A stretch of 64,000 bases of DNA from Burkholderiales bacterium (GTDB lineage: Bacteria; Pseudomonadota; Gammaproteobacteria; Burkholderiales; Burkholderiaceae_C). The translations under genes and the position numbers were made by a program. The notes under the pieces were generated by a model. The model made no database searches. It was not told the DNA's origin and was given only the letters and a program-made list of their open reading frames with translations. This document shows positions 9,954 to 20,554 of this stretch, one piece after another. The stretch is taken from the NCBI GenBank assembly GCA_003963075.1, contig RXJV01000011.1, positions 1 to 64,000 on the forward strand. The letters are read 5' to 3'. The stretch's first letter is position 1. Each line of letters opens with the position of its first letter.

Positions 9954-11405
9954 ATGTCCGCCACCTCCAACCCCATTCCTGTGCTGCCCGTCATCATGGC
10001 CGGAGGCTCCGGCACGCGGCTGTGGCCGCTGTCGCGCGCCGGCTACCCCAAGCAGTTCCTCGTGCTGTCGGGCAACGAGAGCCTGTTCCAGCTCGCCGCG
10101 CGGCGTCTCGCGGCGCTGGCCGCACCCGAGTTCTCGCTCGGCGCGCCGTGCATCGTCGGCAATGACGAACACCGCTTCCTCGTGCTCGACCAGCTGCGTG
10201 AAACCGGCCTGGAGCCCAGCAGCGTGCTGCTCGAACCCCTGGGCCGCAACACCGCGCCGGCACTGACGCTGGCCGCGCTGGCCGCGCTGGAAGGCGGCCA
10301 GGACCCGGTGCTGGTCGTCACGCCGGCCGACCAGACCGTCACCCACCCGGCCGCGTTCACCGCCGCGCTGCAGGCGGCCGTCCGCGACGCTGCCGGTGGC
10401 GGCATCACCATCCTCGGCATCACGCCGGACCGGCCCGAAACCGGCTATGGCTATATCCGTGCCCAGCAAGAGGGCGCCGGCCTCGCGGTCGCTCAGTTCG
10501 TGGAAAAGCCCAACCTTGAAACCGCCCAGCGCTACCTCGCCGAGGGCGGCTACTACTGGAACAGCGGCATGTTCGTGCTGCGCGCCAGCGTCTGGATGAC
10601 CGCGCTGGAGCGCTTCCGCCCCGACATCGCCGCCGCCACCCGCGCCGCCTGGGCCGCGCGCAAGACCGACGCCAAGTTCGTGCGCCCCGGCAAGGCCGAG
10701 TTCGCCGCCGTGCCGAGCGAGTCGGTGGACTACGCCGTCATGGAGCGCTGCCCCGGCACCGACATCCCGCTGCGCATGGTGGCGCTCGATGCCGGCTGGA
10801 ACGACCTGGGCGCCTGGGAGGCCGTCTGGCAGGTGGCGGACAAGGATGCCAATGGCAACGCCTTTGTGGGCGATGCGCTGATCGCGGACAGCAGGAACAC
10901 CCTGGTGCACGCCACGAGCCGGCTGGTGGGTGTGGTCGGCCTGACCGACATCGTCGTCGTCGAGACGCCGGACGCGGTACTGGTCAGCGACCGCGCGCGC
11001 AGCCAGGAGGTCAAGCAGATCGTCAACCGGCTGGGCGCCGAACAGCGCGGTGAGCAGGCCCTGCACCGCAAGGTCCACCGCCCCTGGGGCTGGTACGACA
11101 GCATCGACAACGGCCCGCGCCACCAGGTCAAGCGCATCATGGTCAAGCCGGGCGCGTCCTTGAGCCTGCAGATGCACCACCACCGCGCGGAGCACTGGAT
11201 CGTCGTCAGCGGCACGGCCGAGATCGTCAACGGCGACAAGACCATCCTGCTGACCGAGAACCAGTCCACCTACATCCCGCTCGGCCAGACCCACCGCCTG
11301 GCGAACCCCGGCAAGGTGCCGCTGGAGATCATCGAGGTGCAGTCCGGCTCCTACCTGGGCGAGGACGACATCGTGCGCTTCGAGGACACCTACGGCCGCG
11401 CCTGA
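9954..11405 (+). CDS. manC: Mannose-1-phosphate guanylyltransferase / mannose-6-phosphate isomerase
   Basis: A 483-residue bifunctional type II enzyme that makes GDP-mannose and also interconverts fructose-6-P and mannose-6-P. The N-terminal nucleotidyltransferase domain carries [14 protein letters not shown] and the FVEKP substrate motif. The C-terminal cupin domain (from about residue 360) carries RPWGWYDSIDNG and the metal-binding HHHRAEHWIVVSG. I chose ATG at 9954 because upstream codons overlap galE. GDP-mannose is the precursor of GDP-L-fucose through gmd and fcl in the other half of the locus. The phosphomannomutase needed between the two activities is not in this window. An intrinsic terminator follows. 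Confidence 0.95.
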   Translation: MSATSNPIPVLPVIMAGGSGTRLWPLSRAGYPKQFLVLSGNESLFQLAARRLAALAAPEFSLGAPCIVGNDEHRFLVLDQLRETGLEPSSVLLEPLGRNTAPALTLAALAALEGGQDPVLVVTPADQTVTHPAAFTAALQAAVRDAAGGGITILGITPDRPETGYGYIRAQQEGAGLAVAQFVEKPNLETAQRYLAEGGYYWNSGMFVLRASVWMTALERFRPDIAAATRAAWAARKTDAKFVRPGKAEFAAVPSESVDYAVMERCPGTDIPLRMVALDAGWNDLGAWEAVWQVADKDANGNAFVGDALIADSRNTLVHATSRLVGVVGLTDIVVVETPDAVLVSDRARSQEVKQIVNRLGAEQRGEQALHRKVHRPWGWYDSIDNGPRHQVKRIMVKPGASLSLQMHHHRAEHWIVVSGTAEIVNGDKTILLTENQSTYIPLGQTHRLANPGKVPLEIIEVQSGSYLGEDDIVRFEDTYGRA

Positions 11406-11431
11406 CGCGGCGCGCGGATGCGCCCCGAACC

Positions 11432-11455
11432 GGCCCGCTGATGCGGGCCTTTTTT
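11432..11455 (+). terminator. Intrinsic terminator after manC
   Basis: A perfect 7-base-pair GC stem (GGCCCGC / GCGGGCC) with a TGAT loop is followed at once by six T residues. It sits 27 bases after the manC stop and ends the epsB-epsL-galE-manC transcript or reduces read-through into rfbB. Confidence 0.85.
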
Positions 11456-11513
11456 CCGTTCGGGCCTTCGCTCAAGATGCGCGAAACTGACGCGCTGAAC
11501 TCTGGATGCCCCC

Positions 11514-12572
11514 ATGACCCTCCTTGTGACCGGCGGTGCCGGCTTCATCGGCAGCAATTTCGTACTGGACTGGCTGCGTCAGTCCGACGAACCCATCGTC
11601 AACCTCGATGCCCTCACATACGCCGGCAACCTCGAAAACCTCAAGTCATTGGACGGTGACGCCCGCCACCATTTCGTGAAGGGCGACATCGGCGACCGCG
11701 CGCTCGTCGACCAGCTGCTCGCCACCCACCGGCCCCGCGCCATCGTCCATTTCGCGGCAGAGAGCCATGTGGACCGCTCCATCCACGGCCCGGGCGCCTT
11801 CATGAAGACGAATGTCGACGGCACCTTCACGCTGCTGGAAGCCGCCCGCGCCTACTGGGGCGCGCTGGACGCCGACGCCAAGGCGGCCTTCCGCTTCCAC
11901 CATGTGTCGACCGACGAGGTCTATGGCTCGCTCAAGCCCGAAGACCCGCCGTTCGCCGAAACCCACCCCTACGAGCCCAACAGCCCCTACAGCGCCAGCA
12001 AGGCCGCCAGCGACCACCTCGTGCGCGCCTGGCACCACACCTACGGCCTGCCGGTGCTCACCACCAACTGCTCCAACAACTACGGGCCCTACCACTTCCC
12101 CGAGAAGCTGATCCCGCTGATGATCGTCAACGCACTGGCCGGCAAGCCGCTGCCGGTCTACGGCGACGGCCAGCAGATCCGCGACTGGCTCTACGTGACG
12201 GACCACTGCAGCGGCATCCGCGCGGTGCTGGCCGGCGGCCGTGTGGGCGAGACCTACAACATCGGCGGCTGGAACGAGAAGGCCAACATCGACATCGTCA
12301 ACACCGTCTGCGCGCTGCTCGACGAACTGCGTCCGTCCGCCGACGGCCCCTACGCGCGGCTGATCACCTACGTGAAGGACCGCCCCGGCCACGACCGCCG
12401 CTACGCCATCGACGCCCGCAAGATCGAGCGCGAGCTGGGCTGGCGGCCGGCCGAGACCTTCGAGACCGGCATCCGCAAGACGGTGCAGTGGTACCTCGAC
12501 CATCCCGAGTGGGTGGCCCGTGTGCAGAGCGGCGCCTACCGCGACTGGGTGTCCACCCAGTACGGGGCCTGA
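11514..12572 (+). CDS. rfbB: dTDP-glucose 4,6-dehydratase
   Basis: A 352-residue SDR enzyme for step 2 of dTDP-L-rhamnose synthesis. It converts dTDP-glucose to the 4-keto-6-deoxy sugar. Seen: the NAD motif GGAGFIGSN at the N-terminus, [12 protein letters not shown], the catalytic [18 protein letters not shown] with the YxxxK dyad, and [19 protein letters not shown], all typical of RmlB. It begins the four-gene rfbBDAC block, which follows the terminator after manC, so a separate promoter in the about 60 bases upstream is likely. I could not identify one clearly. Confidence 0.97.
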   Translation: MTLLVTGGAGFIGSNFVLDWLRQSDEPIVNLDALTYAGNLENLKSLDGDARHHFVKGDIGDRALVDQLLATHRPRAIVHFAAESHVDRSIHGPGAFMKTNVDGTFTLLEAARAYWGALDADAKAAFRFHHVSTDEVYGSLKPEDPPFAETHPYEPNSPYSASKAASDHLVRAWHHTYGLPVLTTNCSNNYGPYHFPEKLIPLMIVNALAGKPLPVYGDGQQIRDWLYVTDHCSGIRAVLAGGRVGETYNIGGWNEKANIDIVNTVCALLDELRPSADGPYARLITYVKDRPGHDRRYAIDARKIERELGWRPAETFETGIRKTVQWYLDHPEWVARVQSGAYRDWVSTQYGA

Positions 12573-12575
12573 GCG

Positions 12576-13457
12576 ATGAAGATCCTGCTGCTGGGCAAGG
12601 GCGGCCAGGTCGGCTGGGAGCTGCGGCGCTCGCTCGCGCTGCTGGGCGAGGTCGTGGCACTGGACCATGACGATGGCGGCGACTTCACGCAGCCGGCCGC
12701 GCTGCTGACCCGCGTGCAGGCGCTGGCGCCGCAGGTCATCGTCAATGCCGCGGCCCACACCGCCGTCGACAAGGCCGAGAGCGAGCCCGAACTGGCCCGC
12801 CAGATCAACGCCGCCACGCCGGCCCTGCTGGCCATCGAAGCCAAGCGTCTGGGCGCGCTGTTCGTGCACTACTCGACCGACTACGTCTTCGACGGCAGCG
12901 GCAGCCAGCCGCGCGACGAAGACGCGCCCATCGCGCCGCTGAGCGTCTACGGCCGCACCAAGGCCGAGGGCGAGGATGCCATCCGCGCCAGCGGCTGCCA
13001 GCACCTGATCCTGCGTACCAGCTGGGTCTATGCCGCCCGCGGTGGCAACTTCGCCAAGACCATGCTGCGCCTGGCCGGCGAGCGGGACCAGCTCAAGGTC
13101 ATCGCCGACCAGATCGGCGCTCCGACCGGGGCCGACCTGCTGGCCGACCTCACCGCCCACATGCTGCGCGCCGCGCGGGTCAACCCGGCGCTCACCGGCA
13201 CCTACCACGCGGTCGCCAGCGGCGAGACCAGCTGGCACGAGTACGCCCGCTTCGTCATCGAGTTCGCCCGCGCGCGCGGCGTGGCGATCAAGGTTGCGCC
13301 TGACCAGATCCTGCCGATCCCGACCAGCGACTACCCGACGCCGGCCACGCGCCCGCTGAACTCGCGCCTGTCCACCGCCCGGCTGCAGCAGCGCTTCGGC
13401 CTGACCTTGCCGCACTGGCAGCAGGGCGTCGAGCGCATGCTCCTGGAAATCCTCTGA
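12576..13457 (+). CDS. rfbD: dTDP-4-dehydrorhamnose reductase
   Basis: A 293-residue SDR-type reductase for the last step of dTDP-L-rhamnose synthesis, using NAD(P)H to reduce the 4-keto group. Seen are the cofactor loop [32 protein letters not shown], and the YxxxK dyad in [10 protein letters not shown], followed by [18 protein letters not shown]. It starts three bases after the rfbB stop and is followed 11 bases later by rfbA, consistent with one transcript. Length is normal for RmlD. Confidence 0.96.
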   Translation: MKILLLGKGGQVGWELRRSLALLGEVVALDHDDGGDFTQPAALLTRVQALAPQVIVNAAAHTAVDKAESEPELARQINAATPALLAIEAKRLGALFVHYSTDYVFDGSGSQPRDEDAPIAPLSVYGRTKAEGEDAIRASGCQHLILRTSWVYAARGGNFAKTMLRLAGERDQLKVIADQIGAPTGADLLADLTAHMLRAARVNPALTGTYHAVASGETSWHEYARFVIEFARARGVAIKVAPDQILPIPTSDYPTPATRPLNSRLSTARLQQRFGLTLPHWQQGVERMLLEIL

Positions 13458-13468
13458 AAGGCCCCGCC

Positions 13469-14353
13469 ATGAAGAACCGCAAGGGCATCATCCTCGCCGG
13501 GGGCTCCGGCACCCGCCTGCACCCGGCCACGCTGGCGATGAGCAAGCAGCTGCTGCCGGTCTACGACAAGCCGATGGTCTATTACCCGCTCAGCACGCTG
13601 ATGCTGGCAGGCATCCGCGACATCCTGCTGATCAGCACGCCGCAGGACACGCCGCGCTTCGAGGCGCTGCTGGGCGACGGCGCGCGCTGGGGCCTGAACA
13701 TCCGCTACTGCGTGCAGCCCAGCCCGGACGGCCTGGCCCAGGCCTTCATCCTCGGCCGCGACTTCGTCGGTGGCGCGCCCAGCGCCCTGGTGCTGGGCGA
13801 CAACATCTTTTACGGCCACGACTTCGCCGGCCTGCTGGCCAATGCCACCGCACGCGACGCGGGCGCCAGCGTGTTCGCCTACCACGTGACCGACCCCGAG
13901 CGCTATGGCGTGGTCGAGTTCGATGCCGACAAGCGCGCCCTGTCCATCGAAGAAAAGCCCAGGGCGCCGAAGAGCAACTACGCGGTCACCGGCCTGTATT
14001 TCTATGACGAGCAGGTCTGCGATATCGCCGCCGGCATCCGCCCCAGCGCCCGCGGCGAGCTGGAAATCACCGATGTGAATGCCGAGTACCTGCGGCGCGG
14101 CCAGCTCAGCGTCGAGATCATGGGCCGCGGCTACGCCTGGCTGGACACGGGCACCCACGACAGCCTGCTGGAGGCCGGCCAGTTCATCGCCACCCTAGAA
14201 AAGCGCCAGGGCCTGAAGGTCGCCTGCCCCGAGGAAATCGCCTTCCGCTCGGGCTGGATCAACGCCGAACAGCTCGAAGCCCTGGCCAAGCCTTTGGTGA
14301 AGAACGGCTACGGCCAGTACCTGCTCAAGCTGCTGACCGACAAGGCCTTCTGA
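13469..14353 (+). CDS. rfbA: Glucose-1-phosphate thymidylyltransferase
   Basis: A 294-residue nucleotidyltransferase for the first step of the rhamnose pathway, joining dTTP and glucose-1-phosphate. The N-terminal loop [19 protein letters not shown] is the nucleotide-binding signature, followed by [15 protein letters not shown]. The segment [11 protein letters not shown] and the motif [20 protein letters not shown] complete the RmlA signature. Length is standard. Its TGA overlaps the rfbC ATG by one base (TGATG), so rfbC is translationally coupled. Confidence 0.97.
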   Translation: MKNRKGIILAGGSGTRLHPATLAMSKQLLPVYDKPMVYYPLSTLMLAGIRDILLISTPQDTPRFEALLGDGARWGLNIRYCVQPSPDGLAQAFILGRDFVGGAPSALVLGDNIFYGHDFAGLLANATARDAGASVFAYHVTDPERYGVVEFDADKRALSIEEKPRAPKSNYAVTGLYFYDEQVCDIAAGIRPSARGELEITDVNAEYLRRGQLSVEIMGRGYAWLDTGTHDSLLEAGQFIATLEKRQGLKVACPEEIAFRSGWINAEQLEALAKPLVKNGYGQYLLKLLTDKAF

Positions 14354-14913
14354 TGTCGTTGCTGACACTCACCCCCACCGCCCTGCCCGAGGTGCTGATC
14401 GTCGAGCCCAAGGTGTTCGGCGACGCGCGCGGCTTCTTCACCGAGAGCTGGAACGAGGCGCGCTTCAACGAGGCCCTCGGGTATGCCGTGCACTTCGTGC
14501 AGGACAACCACTCGCGCTCCTCGCGCGGCGTGCTGCGCGGCCTGCACTACCAGCTGGCCCCGCACCCGCAAGGCAAGCTGGTGCGCTGCGTGTCGGGCGC
14601 CGTGTTCGACGTGGCGGTCGACATGCGCCGCTCCAGCCCCAACTTCGGTCGTTGGGTGGGCGTGGAGCTGACCGCCGAGAACCAGCGGCAGTTGTGGATC
14701 CCGCCGGGCTTCGCGCATGGCTTTGTCGTCATGAGCGAGACCGCCGATTTCCTCTACAAGACCAGCGGCCGCTACGCCCCCGAGTGCGAGGGCGCCGTGC
14801 GCTGGGACGACCCAACCATCGGCGTCGCCTGGCCGCTGGACGGTATCACGCCGCAGCTTTCGGCCAAGGATGTGGCCGCGCCACTGCTGGCGGACGCCAA
14901 GACCTTCGACTGA
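14353..14913 (+). CDS. rfbC: dTDP-4-dehydrorhamnose 3,5-epimerase
   Basis: A 186-residue cupin-fold epimerase that inverts C3 and C5 of the 4-keto sugar before reduction by RfbD. Family marks are EPKVFGDARGFFTESWN, FVQDNHSRSSRGVLRGLHYQ with the catalytic His, GAVFDVAVDMRRSSP, and the WIPPGFAHGF region. It closes the rfbBDAC set and lies convergent to ugd across 125 bases. Confidence 0.97.
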   Translation: MSLLTLTPTALPEVLIVEPKVFGDARGFFTESWNEARFNEALGYAVHFVQDNHSRSSRGVLRGLHYQLAPHPQGKLVRCVSGAVFDVAVDMRRSSPNFGRWVGVELTAENQRQLWIPPGFAHGFVVMSETADFLYKTSGRYAPECEGAVRWDDPTIGVAWPLDGITPQLSAKDVAAPLLADAKTFD

Positions 14914-15038
14914 ATCCGCCGCCAACCTTCGGCGGTCGGGCAGGAAGCGTCGCGAGCGGGCTCAGGGTGGGTCGAGCACCGCAGCCGCACTCTCGTGCGG
15001 CGAGGCGCGCAGGCCCGCCATGGGCCGGCGCAGTAGCT
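14914..15038. other. Convergent intergenic region between rfbC and ugd with two GC hairpins
   Basis: Two inverted repeats are visible. A 5-base-pair stem lies just after the rfbC stop (CCGCC at 14919 with GGCGG at 14931). A perfect 7-base-pair stem lies at 14984-15001 (GCCGCAC, loop TCTC, GTGCGGC). Neither has a T-run, so they are not textbook intrinsic terminators. Rho-dependent or structure-assisted termination between the converging genes is possible. Confidence 0.4.
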
Positions 15039-16373
15039 TCATGCCTGGCCGCCGCGTCCGATGCCGCTGTACTCGATGCCCATGGCCTTCATCAGCTTGG
15101 GCTCGTAGAGGTTGCGGCCGTCGAACACCACCGGCGCCTTCAGCGTGGCCTTGATGGTGTCGAAGTCCGGCGTGCGGAACTCCTTCCATTCGGTCACGAT
15201 CAGCAGCGCATCGGCCCCCTGCAGTGCGGCCTCGGCGCGCTCCACCAGGGTCACGTCGTCACGCGGGCCCAGCACGCGGGCGGCTTCGGTCATCGACACC
15301 GGGTCATAGGCCGCCACCGTCGCGCCCCGCTTCGTCAGCTCGTCGATCACGACCAGAGACGGCGCCTCGCGCATGTCGTCGGTGTTGGGCTTGAAGGCCA
15401 GGCCCCAGATCGCGAAGCGCCGGCCGGTCAGGTCCGCGCCGAAGCGGGCCACCACCTTGTCGACCAGCACCCGCTTCTGGCGCTCGTTGGCGGCTTCCAC
15501 CGCGGTGAGCACCTGCAGCGGGATGCCGGTGTCGGCCGCGGTCTTTACCAGGGCCTTCACGTCCTTGGGGAAGCAGGAGCCACCGTAGCCGGTGCCGGCG
15601 TACAGGAACTGGTAGCCGATGCGGGTGTCGCTGCCGATGCCGCGGCGCACCAGGTCGATGTCGGCGCCCACGCGCTCGGCCAGCAGGGCCAGCTCGTTCA
15701 TGAAGCTGATGCGGGTGGCCAGCATCGCATTGGCGGCGTACTTGGTCAGCTCGGCGCTGCGCACATCCATCACCAGCATGCGGTCCTGGGTGCGGTTGAA
15801 CGGGGCGTAGAGCGCGCGCATCAGCAGCGTGGCCTGCTCGTCGTCGGAGCCGATGACGACCCGGTCCGGCTTCATGAAGTCCTCGACCGCCGCGCCTTCC
15901 TTCAGGAACTCGGGGTTGGACACCACGGCATAGGCCATATCACCCAGGCCGCGCTTGACCAGCTCTTCCTTCACCGCCGCACGCACCTTGTCGGCGGTGC
16001 CGACCGGCACGGTGCTCTTGTCGACGATGACCTTGTAATCCGTCATGCGCTGGCCGATGGAGCGGGCTGCGGCCACCACGTACTGCAGGTCGGCCGAGCC
16101 GTCCTCGTCCGGCGGCGTGCCCACGCCGATGAAGAGCAGCGTGCCATGGGCCACGGCCAGGTCCACATCGGTCGTGAACTGCAGGCGGCCCGCGGCCACA
16201 TTGCGCTTCACCACCTCTTCCAGGCCCGGCTCGTGGATGGGGATGCCGCCCTCGTTCAGGATGCGGATCTTCTCGGGGTTCACGTCCAGGCAGACCACAT
16301 GGTTGCCCATCTCGGCCAGGCAGGCGCCGGTCACCAGGCCAACATAGCCCGTGCCGATGGCGGTCACTTTCAT
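15039..16373 (-). CDS. ugd: UDP-glucose 6-dehydrogenase
   Basis: A 444-residue enzyme that oxidises UDP-glucose twice with NAD+ to UDP-glucuronate. Seen are the N-terminal Rossmann motif [20 protein letters not shown], the PVGTADKV region, and the catalytic Cys in [14 protein letters not shown]. The C-terminal UDP-binding domain carries [20 protein letters not shown]. The upstream sequence GAGGA lies close to the ATG. It is the last minus-strand gene of the EPS locus, after the UDP-glucuronate 4-epimerase, and together they give UDP-GlcA and UDP-GalA. Confidence 0.96.
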   Translation of the reverse strand: MKVTAIGTGYVGLVTGACLAEMGNHVVCLDVNPEKIRILNEGGIPIHEPGLEEVVKRNVAAGRLQFTTDVDLAVAHGTLLFIGVGTPPDEDGSADLQYVVAAARSIGQRMTDYKVIVDKSTVPVGTADKVRAAVKEELVKRGLGDMAYAVVSNPEFLKEGAAVEDFMKPDRVVIGSDDEQATLLMRALYAPFNRTQDRMLVMDVRSAELTKYAANAMLATRISFMNELALLAERVGADIDLVRRGIGSDTRIGYQFLYAGTGYGGSCFPKDVKALVKTAADTGIPLQVLTAVEAANERQKRVLVDKVVARFGADLTGRRFAIWGLAFKPNTDDMREAPSLVVIDELTKRGATVAAYDPVSMTEAARVLGPRDDVTLVERAEAALQGADALLIVTEWKEFRTPDFDTIKATLKAPVVFDGRNLYEPKLMKAMGIEYSGIGRGGQA

Positions 16374-16455
16374 TCCTCGTCCTCGTTCAATTCAGGTTCG
16401 GGTCACGGCTTTGTAATGCGGCCGCATGACAGCGTGATGGATCTCAGACCTTGTC

Positions 16456-17463
16456 TCAGACCTTGTAGTACTCGCGGTACCAGGCCACGAAGCGCTGGAT
16501 GCCCTCGGGCACCGGCATGGCCGGCCGGAAGCCCGTCCACTGCGCAAGCTCCTCGACGTCCGCATGCGTGGCCGGCACATCACCGTCCTGCATCGGCATG
16601 AAGTTCTTGACCGCCTCGCGCCCGACCGCCTGCTCGATGGCCTCGATGAAGCTCATCAGCTGGATGGGCGCATGGTTGCCGATGTTGAACACGCGGTAGG
16701 GCGCGCTGGAGCGGGCCGGGTCGGCCGTGTTCGGGTCGTAGGCCGGGTCGGCCGTCGCGGTGCGGTCCAGCACCCGCACGACGCCTTCGGCGATGTCGTC
16801 GATGTAGGTGAAGTCGCGGATCATCTTGCCGTGGTTGAACACGTTGATCGGCCGCCCCTCGATGATGGCCTTGGTGAACAGGAACAGCGCCATGTCCGGC
16901 CGGCCCCAGGGCCCGTACACCGTGAAGAAGCGCAGCCCCGTCGTCGGCAGGCCGAACAGGTGGGAGTAGGTATGCGCCATCAGCTCGTTGGCCTTCTTGG
17001 TGGCGGCGTACAGGCTGATCGGGTGGTCGACGCTGTGATGTTCGCTGAAGGGCATCAGCGTGTTGCCGCCGTACACGCTGGAGCTGGACGCATAGGCCAG
17101 GTGCTGCACGCCGCTGTGGCGGCAGCCTTCCAGGATATTGGTGAAGCCGACGATGTTGCTGTCGATGTAGGCGTGGGGGTTCTCGATCGAGTAGCGCACC
17201 CCGGCCTGCGCCGCCAGGTGCACCACCCGGTCGAAGCGCTGTTCGGCAAACAGCTTGGCCATGCCCTCGCGGTCGGCCACGTCCATCTTCACGAAGCTGA
17301 AGCCCGGCTTGCCGTTCAGGCGCGCCAGGCGGTCCTGCTTGAGCTGGGGGCTGTAGTAGTCGTTGAGGTTGTCCAGGCCCACCACTTCGTCGCCGCGCGC
17401 CAGCAGGATCTGGCTGACATGCATGCCGATGAAGCCGGCGGCGCCGGTGACGAGTACTTTCAC
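16456..17463 (-). CDS. UDP-glucuronate 4-epimerase (NAD-dependent SDR)
   Basis: A 335-residue extended SDR epimerase that converts UDP-glucuronate to UDP-galacturonate. Marks seen: [33 protein letters not shown] (typical of the GAE/CapI group rather than GalE), [31 protein letters not shown], and [18 protein letters not shown] with the YxxxK dyad. I placed the start at GTG 17463 because AAAGGAG lies 9 bases upstream and the protein then begins MKVLVTG directly at the cofactor loop. Longer in-frame readings upstream are not homologous-looking. The substrate call is supported by the neighbouring ugd. Confidence 0.9.
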   Translation of the reverse strand: MKVLVTGAAGFIGMHVSQILLARGDEVVGLDNLNDYYSPQLKQDRLARLNGKPGFSFVKMDVADREGMAKLFAEQRFDRVVHLAAQAGVRYSIENPHAYIDSNIVGFTNILEGCRHSGVQHLAYASSSSVYGGNTLMPFSEHHSVDHPISLYAATKKANELMAHTYSHLFGLPTTGLRFFTVYGPWGRPDMALFLFTKAIIEGRPINVFNHGKMIRDFTYIDDIAEGVVRVLDRTATADPAYDPNTADPARSSAPYRVFNIGNHAPIQLMSFIEAIEQAVGREAVKNFMPMQDGDVPATHADVEELAQWTGFRPAMPVPEGIQRFVAWYREYYKV

Positions 17464-17503
17464 TATTCCCACTCCTTTGACTGAGCTAGGGATTCTCGCT
17501 GGA

Positions 17504-18253
17504 TCAGCCCCACAGCAACTGCTTGGCGGCCCCCCAGATAAATAGGCTGTTCGTGACGAGGTAGCGCCTCCACAGCCGCCGCGGCTCGCTGGCCAAGCGG
17601 TGGAGCCACTCCAGGCCACAGCGCTGCATCCATACCGGAGCGCGGCGAATCGTGCCAGCGTGGTAGTCAAACGCCGCCCCGACGCCGACCATCACGGCAT
17701 TGATTCGTCCACGCTGTGCTGCCATCCAGTGCTCCTGCTTCGGGCACCCGAGAGAAACCCAGAGCGTTTTGGCGCCTGATGAATTGATGACCGAGATGTC
17801 AGCCGCCAGCTCTTCTGATGTCTGTGCGCGGAATGGCGGTGAGATCGAGCCGGCAACCCGCAGCCCTGGCCACGCCTGGGCCAGCCGCTGCTTCAGGGCC
17901 GCCAGCGTGGCCTCGGTGCCGCCATACAGAAAGATGGCCTCAGCGCGCGCTGATGCCTCCTCACAATAACGCCACATCAAATCTGGCCCATTGATCCGCT
18001 GCTGGTCGAGCACGCCAAGCCTACGCATCATCCAAGCCACGGGCGCCCCATCAGGGGTAACCATGTCGGCGTCTCGCAGCAGTTGCCCGAAGGCCGGGTC
18101 CTGACTGCCAGTCACCACCGAATGCGCATTGGTGATGCAAACATAGCGACTCTCACGCTGCGCGGCCCACGCAGCGATACGGTTCAACGCTTCCTCCCAA
18201 GTCAGAGCGTCCAGCGGCTGACCGAGCACGGCAACGCGGCGGCGCTCATTCAT
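17504..18253 (-). CDS. WecG/TagA/CpsF-family (GT26) glycosyltransferase
   Basis: A 249-residue enzyme of the GT26 family, members of which add the second sugar to an undecaprenyl-pyrophosphate-linked sugar (for example ManNAcA in WecG). Seen are [13 protein letters not shown], the signature [32 protein letters not shown], and [13 protein letters not shown], then [21 protein letters not shown] at 18253 ([11 protein letters not shown]) overlaps the previous gene's stop by 8 bases. It probably adds an early sugar to the repeat unit after EpsB. The donor sugar cannot be deduced. Confidence 0.9.
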   Translation of the reverse strand: MNERRRVAVLGQPLDALTWEEALNRIAAWAAQRESRYVCITNAHSVVTGSQDPAFGQLLRDADMVTPDGAPVAWMMRRLGVLDQQRINGPDLMWRYCEEASARAEAIFLYGGTEATLAALKQRLAQAWPGLRVAGSISPPFRAQTSEELAADISVINSSGAKTLWVSLGCPKQEHWMAAQRGRINAVMVGVGAAFDYHAGTIRRAPVWMQRCGLEWLHRLASEPRRLWRRYLVTNSLFIWGAAKQLLWG

Positions 18254-19400
18254 CCCGAGGCCCCTCCGCGATCGCATCACCGTAGATTGAGAGCAGCTGT
18301 GCCCGGTTGCGCTCCGCCGTGTAGTGCTGCTCGTAATGAAGCCTGGCCTGCCGACCCATTTGCGCCAGCAAATCGGGATGTCGGCTAGCCCAGACGAGTT
18401 TGTTCTCCAATGACCGGGCATCACCGGGTTCAAACAAGACACCGGTTACGCCCTCCTCGATGAGGTCAGCCATTGCCCCCAAGCGACTGGCGATCACTGG
18501 CAGACCGCAAGCCCAAGCCTCGACGAGCGTGCGCGGAAAGTTCTCGTACCAAACGCTCGGCAGCACCAGGGCCGCAGCGGACTGCATCTGCTTCATCACC
18601 TGATCCATGGGCATGGCGCCAAGCAAGCGCAGCCCTGGCTCGCCCCGCAAACTCTGCTCCATCGGGCCACTGCCCACCACGGTCACGGGTGCGGCGAGCT
18701 CGCGCGACGCTGCAGCCAGCACGCCCAAACCCTTCTCTGGCGACAGACGTCCAACAAACAGCAGACCTTCGCGGCGATGTGGTGGCGGCAGTGGCAGATC
18801 GACGAAATTCGGCTTGACCACGACACGCGCCGCCGGGAGCCCCCCCTGGACAAACTTGTCGCGGCAGAAGCTGTTCAACGCGATGAAGCGATTCACTCTG
18901 CGGTGCCAGGTGCCCAGCCCTCGATGCAATGCAAGCATGCCGGCCAGCAAAGTGCTCTGCGTCACCGAGCCTCGGTAGCAGCCGCGCATCGCCCCGCGCC
19001 AAGGAAGCCGACCGACACAGTCTTCACAGACCCGGCCCTCGCGCAACAGCATTGCCTGAGGGCACAGCAAGCGAAAGTTGTGCAGTGTCTGAACCACCGG
19101 CACTCCAGCCTCCTGCGCCGCCCAGTGGACAGCGGGCGACAGCAGCGGAAAGCTGTTGTGCACATGCACGACATCTGGCCGAAACGCGGAGCAAAGAGCT
19201 CGCATTTGCCGAGCCGAGGCACCCGACCAAAGCGTCCCAGCCGCCAGTTCGAGACGCCCCATCTGAGCGATGTCGTCGTTGTGGGCCGACATCTGCATCA
19301 CCTCGTGCCCGCCGGCGCGAAGCAGCTCGACCTCATCGGCCACCACGCTGTCCTCGCCTCCGCGCTGCTGATAGGCGTTGTGGGCGATCAGCACTCTCAT
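18246..19400 (-). CDS. Glycosyltransferase family 4 protein
   Basis: A 384-residue GT-B glycosyltransferase starting MRVLIAHNAYQQRGGEDSV, an N-terminus shared by many GT4 enzymes of EPS and capsule loci. HVHNSFPLLSPAVHWAAQ lies in the acceptor domain. The C-terminal domain carries LLFVGRLSPEKGLGVL and the donor-site motif ENFPRTLVEAWACGLPVIAS (E-x7-E pattern). An unusual cluster of cysteines (LLCPQAMLLREGRVCEDCVG, then GC) in the middle resembles the zinc-like cysteine set seen in a subgroup of this family. ATGA overlap with the upstream glycosyltransferase shows coupling. Donor and acceptor are unknown. Confidence 0.9.
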   Translation of the reverse strand: MRVLIAHNAYQQRGGEDSVVADEVELLRAGGHEVMQMSAHNDDIAQMGRLELAAGTLWSGASARQMRALCSAFRPDVVHVHNSFPLLSPAVHWAAQEAGVPVVQTLHNFRLLCPQAMLLREGRVCEDCVGRLPWRGAMRGCYRGSVTQSTLLAGMLALHRGLGTWHRRVNRFIALNSFCRDKFVQGGLPAARVVVKPNFVDLPLPPPHRREGLLFVGRLSPEKGLGVLAAASRELAAPVTVVGSGPMEQSLRGEPGLRLLGAMPMDQVMKQMQSAAALVLPSVWYENFPRTLVEAWACGLPVIASRLGAMADLIEEGVTGVLFEPGDARSLENKLVWASRHPDLLAQMGRQARLHYEQHYTAERNRAQLLSIYGDAIAEGPRDE

Positions 19401-20554
19401 GCGCGCTGCCCACGGCGAATCGGCGCGGAGAGGGCCCCAAGAACGCCCTCGGTAAAGCGCCTTGACATCGCGGCAATGGTGAAGCGTCGCGCATCGTCCA
19501 TGCACGCTGCACGCATGGCCTGCAGCCGCGCACGGTCGCTGAGCAGCGCGACTGCAGCCTGAACATAGTCGTTCAGCGTGTTGGCCGTCATGAGCCCATT
19601 ACGCCCCGAATCCAAGTAGGAAATCTCTGGCGAGTGAAGCTTGCAATCGGTAGTGAGCATCGGAAGTCCACCGGCAAAACTGTCCAGAATGTTGAGTCCC
19701 ACCAAGCCCGGGTTCAGCATGACGTCGGCCAACGACGCTGCCAACGCCTTGTTGGCCCCCTTTCGGATACCCAAGACTTTGATCCACGGGGCTTTCACAG
19801 CGGCGGCCTCGATGAGTCCCTGTTGCGGCCCACCGCCGATCACCAGCAGGCTGAAGCCAGGCAGGCGCTCACGGAGTTCGCGTGCCGCATCGAGCAGAAA
19901 CTCGATGCGCTTTTCTGCATACATTGACCCCACATAGACCGCCACCGGACCCTGCTCCAGCGACAGTTCGGCGCGTAGGCTTTCCTGCGACTCTGGCGTC
20001 ACCGCCGCAAACTGAGCGACAAGCTCTGTGGTGTCCACGGCGTTGTTGAGCACTGTGATGCGGTCCATTGGGAAGCCAAGCGCCTGCACCAAGTCGCGAC
20101 TCATGTCGGTGTATGCCAACCACCAGTCGGCACGCAAAGCAATACGCGACTTGAAGCGTTCACGAAGGCTGTCGGGGTCGCCTTGAAGATTAGCGCCGTG
20201 CCCCCAGAGCACGACGCGTCTATGTGCTGCGCCGAACTGCTCAAGCAAGTTGCAGATCAACTTGTTTTCCGCCGTGATGACCGTCAACGCACAGTGTGCA
20301 GCCAAGTGGCCAAACGGCTGCCAACACAACTTACCCTGGAGGGCATACCGTGTGTGAAGCCGTGTCGCCCAATCCAGGTCGCCGCTGTCGCGCTTGGTCG
20401 ACTCATCGTCCGTTGGCGAGCCGTAGGCCAACTGCAGTTGCAATCCGGCCGCCCGCATATCCGCGCGCAAGGCCTCAAAAAAGGGAACTCGGTAGTGGGT
20501 CATACGGCGCTGCACCACCAGAACAGGTGTCAGCGCAGGGGAATTGGAGAGCAT
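19397..20554 (-). CDS. GT-B glycosyltransferase with a variant donor-site motif
   Basis: A 385-residue GT4-like protein. The acceptor domain has VLVVQRRMTHYRVPFFEALR and VVLWGHGANLQ. The donor domain starts VAVYVGSMYAEKRIEFLLDA. Where GT4 enzymes carry E-x7-E, this one reads NPGLVGLNILDSFAGGLPML, so the first Glu is absent and the second is Asp. This variant recurs in some EPS-cluster glycosyltransferases and may define a subfamily. I used ATG 20554; a TTG at 20566 is possible. It is the first gene of the five-gene minus-strand run that ends with ugd, and it diverges from the lyase-like lipoprotein gene. Confidence 0.8.
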   Translation of the reverse strand: MLSNSPALTPVLVVQRRMTHYRVPFFEALRADMRAAGLQLQLAYGSPTDDESTKRDSGDLDWATRLHTRYALQGKLCWQPFGHLAAHCALTVITAENKLICNLLEQFGAAHRRVVLWGHGANLQGDPDSLRERFKSRIALRADWWLAYTDMSRDLVQALGFPMDRITVLNNAVDTTELVAQFAAVTPESQESLRAELSLEQGPVAVYVGSMYAEKRIEFLLDAARELRERLPGFSLLVIGGGPQQGLIEAAAVKAPWIKVLGIRKGANKALAASLADVMLNPGLVGLNILDSFAGGLPMLTTDCKLHSPEISYLDSGRNGLMTANTLNDYVQAAVALLSDRARLQAMRAACMDDARRFTIAAMSRRFTEGVLGALSAPIRRGQRA

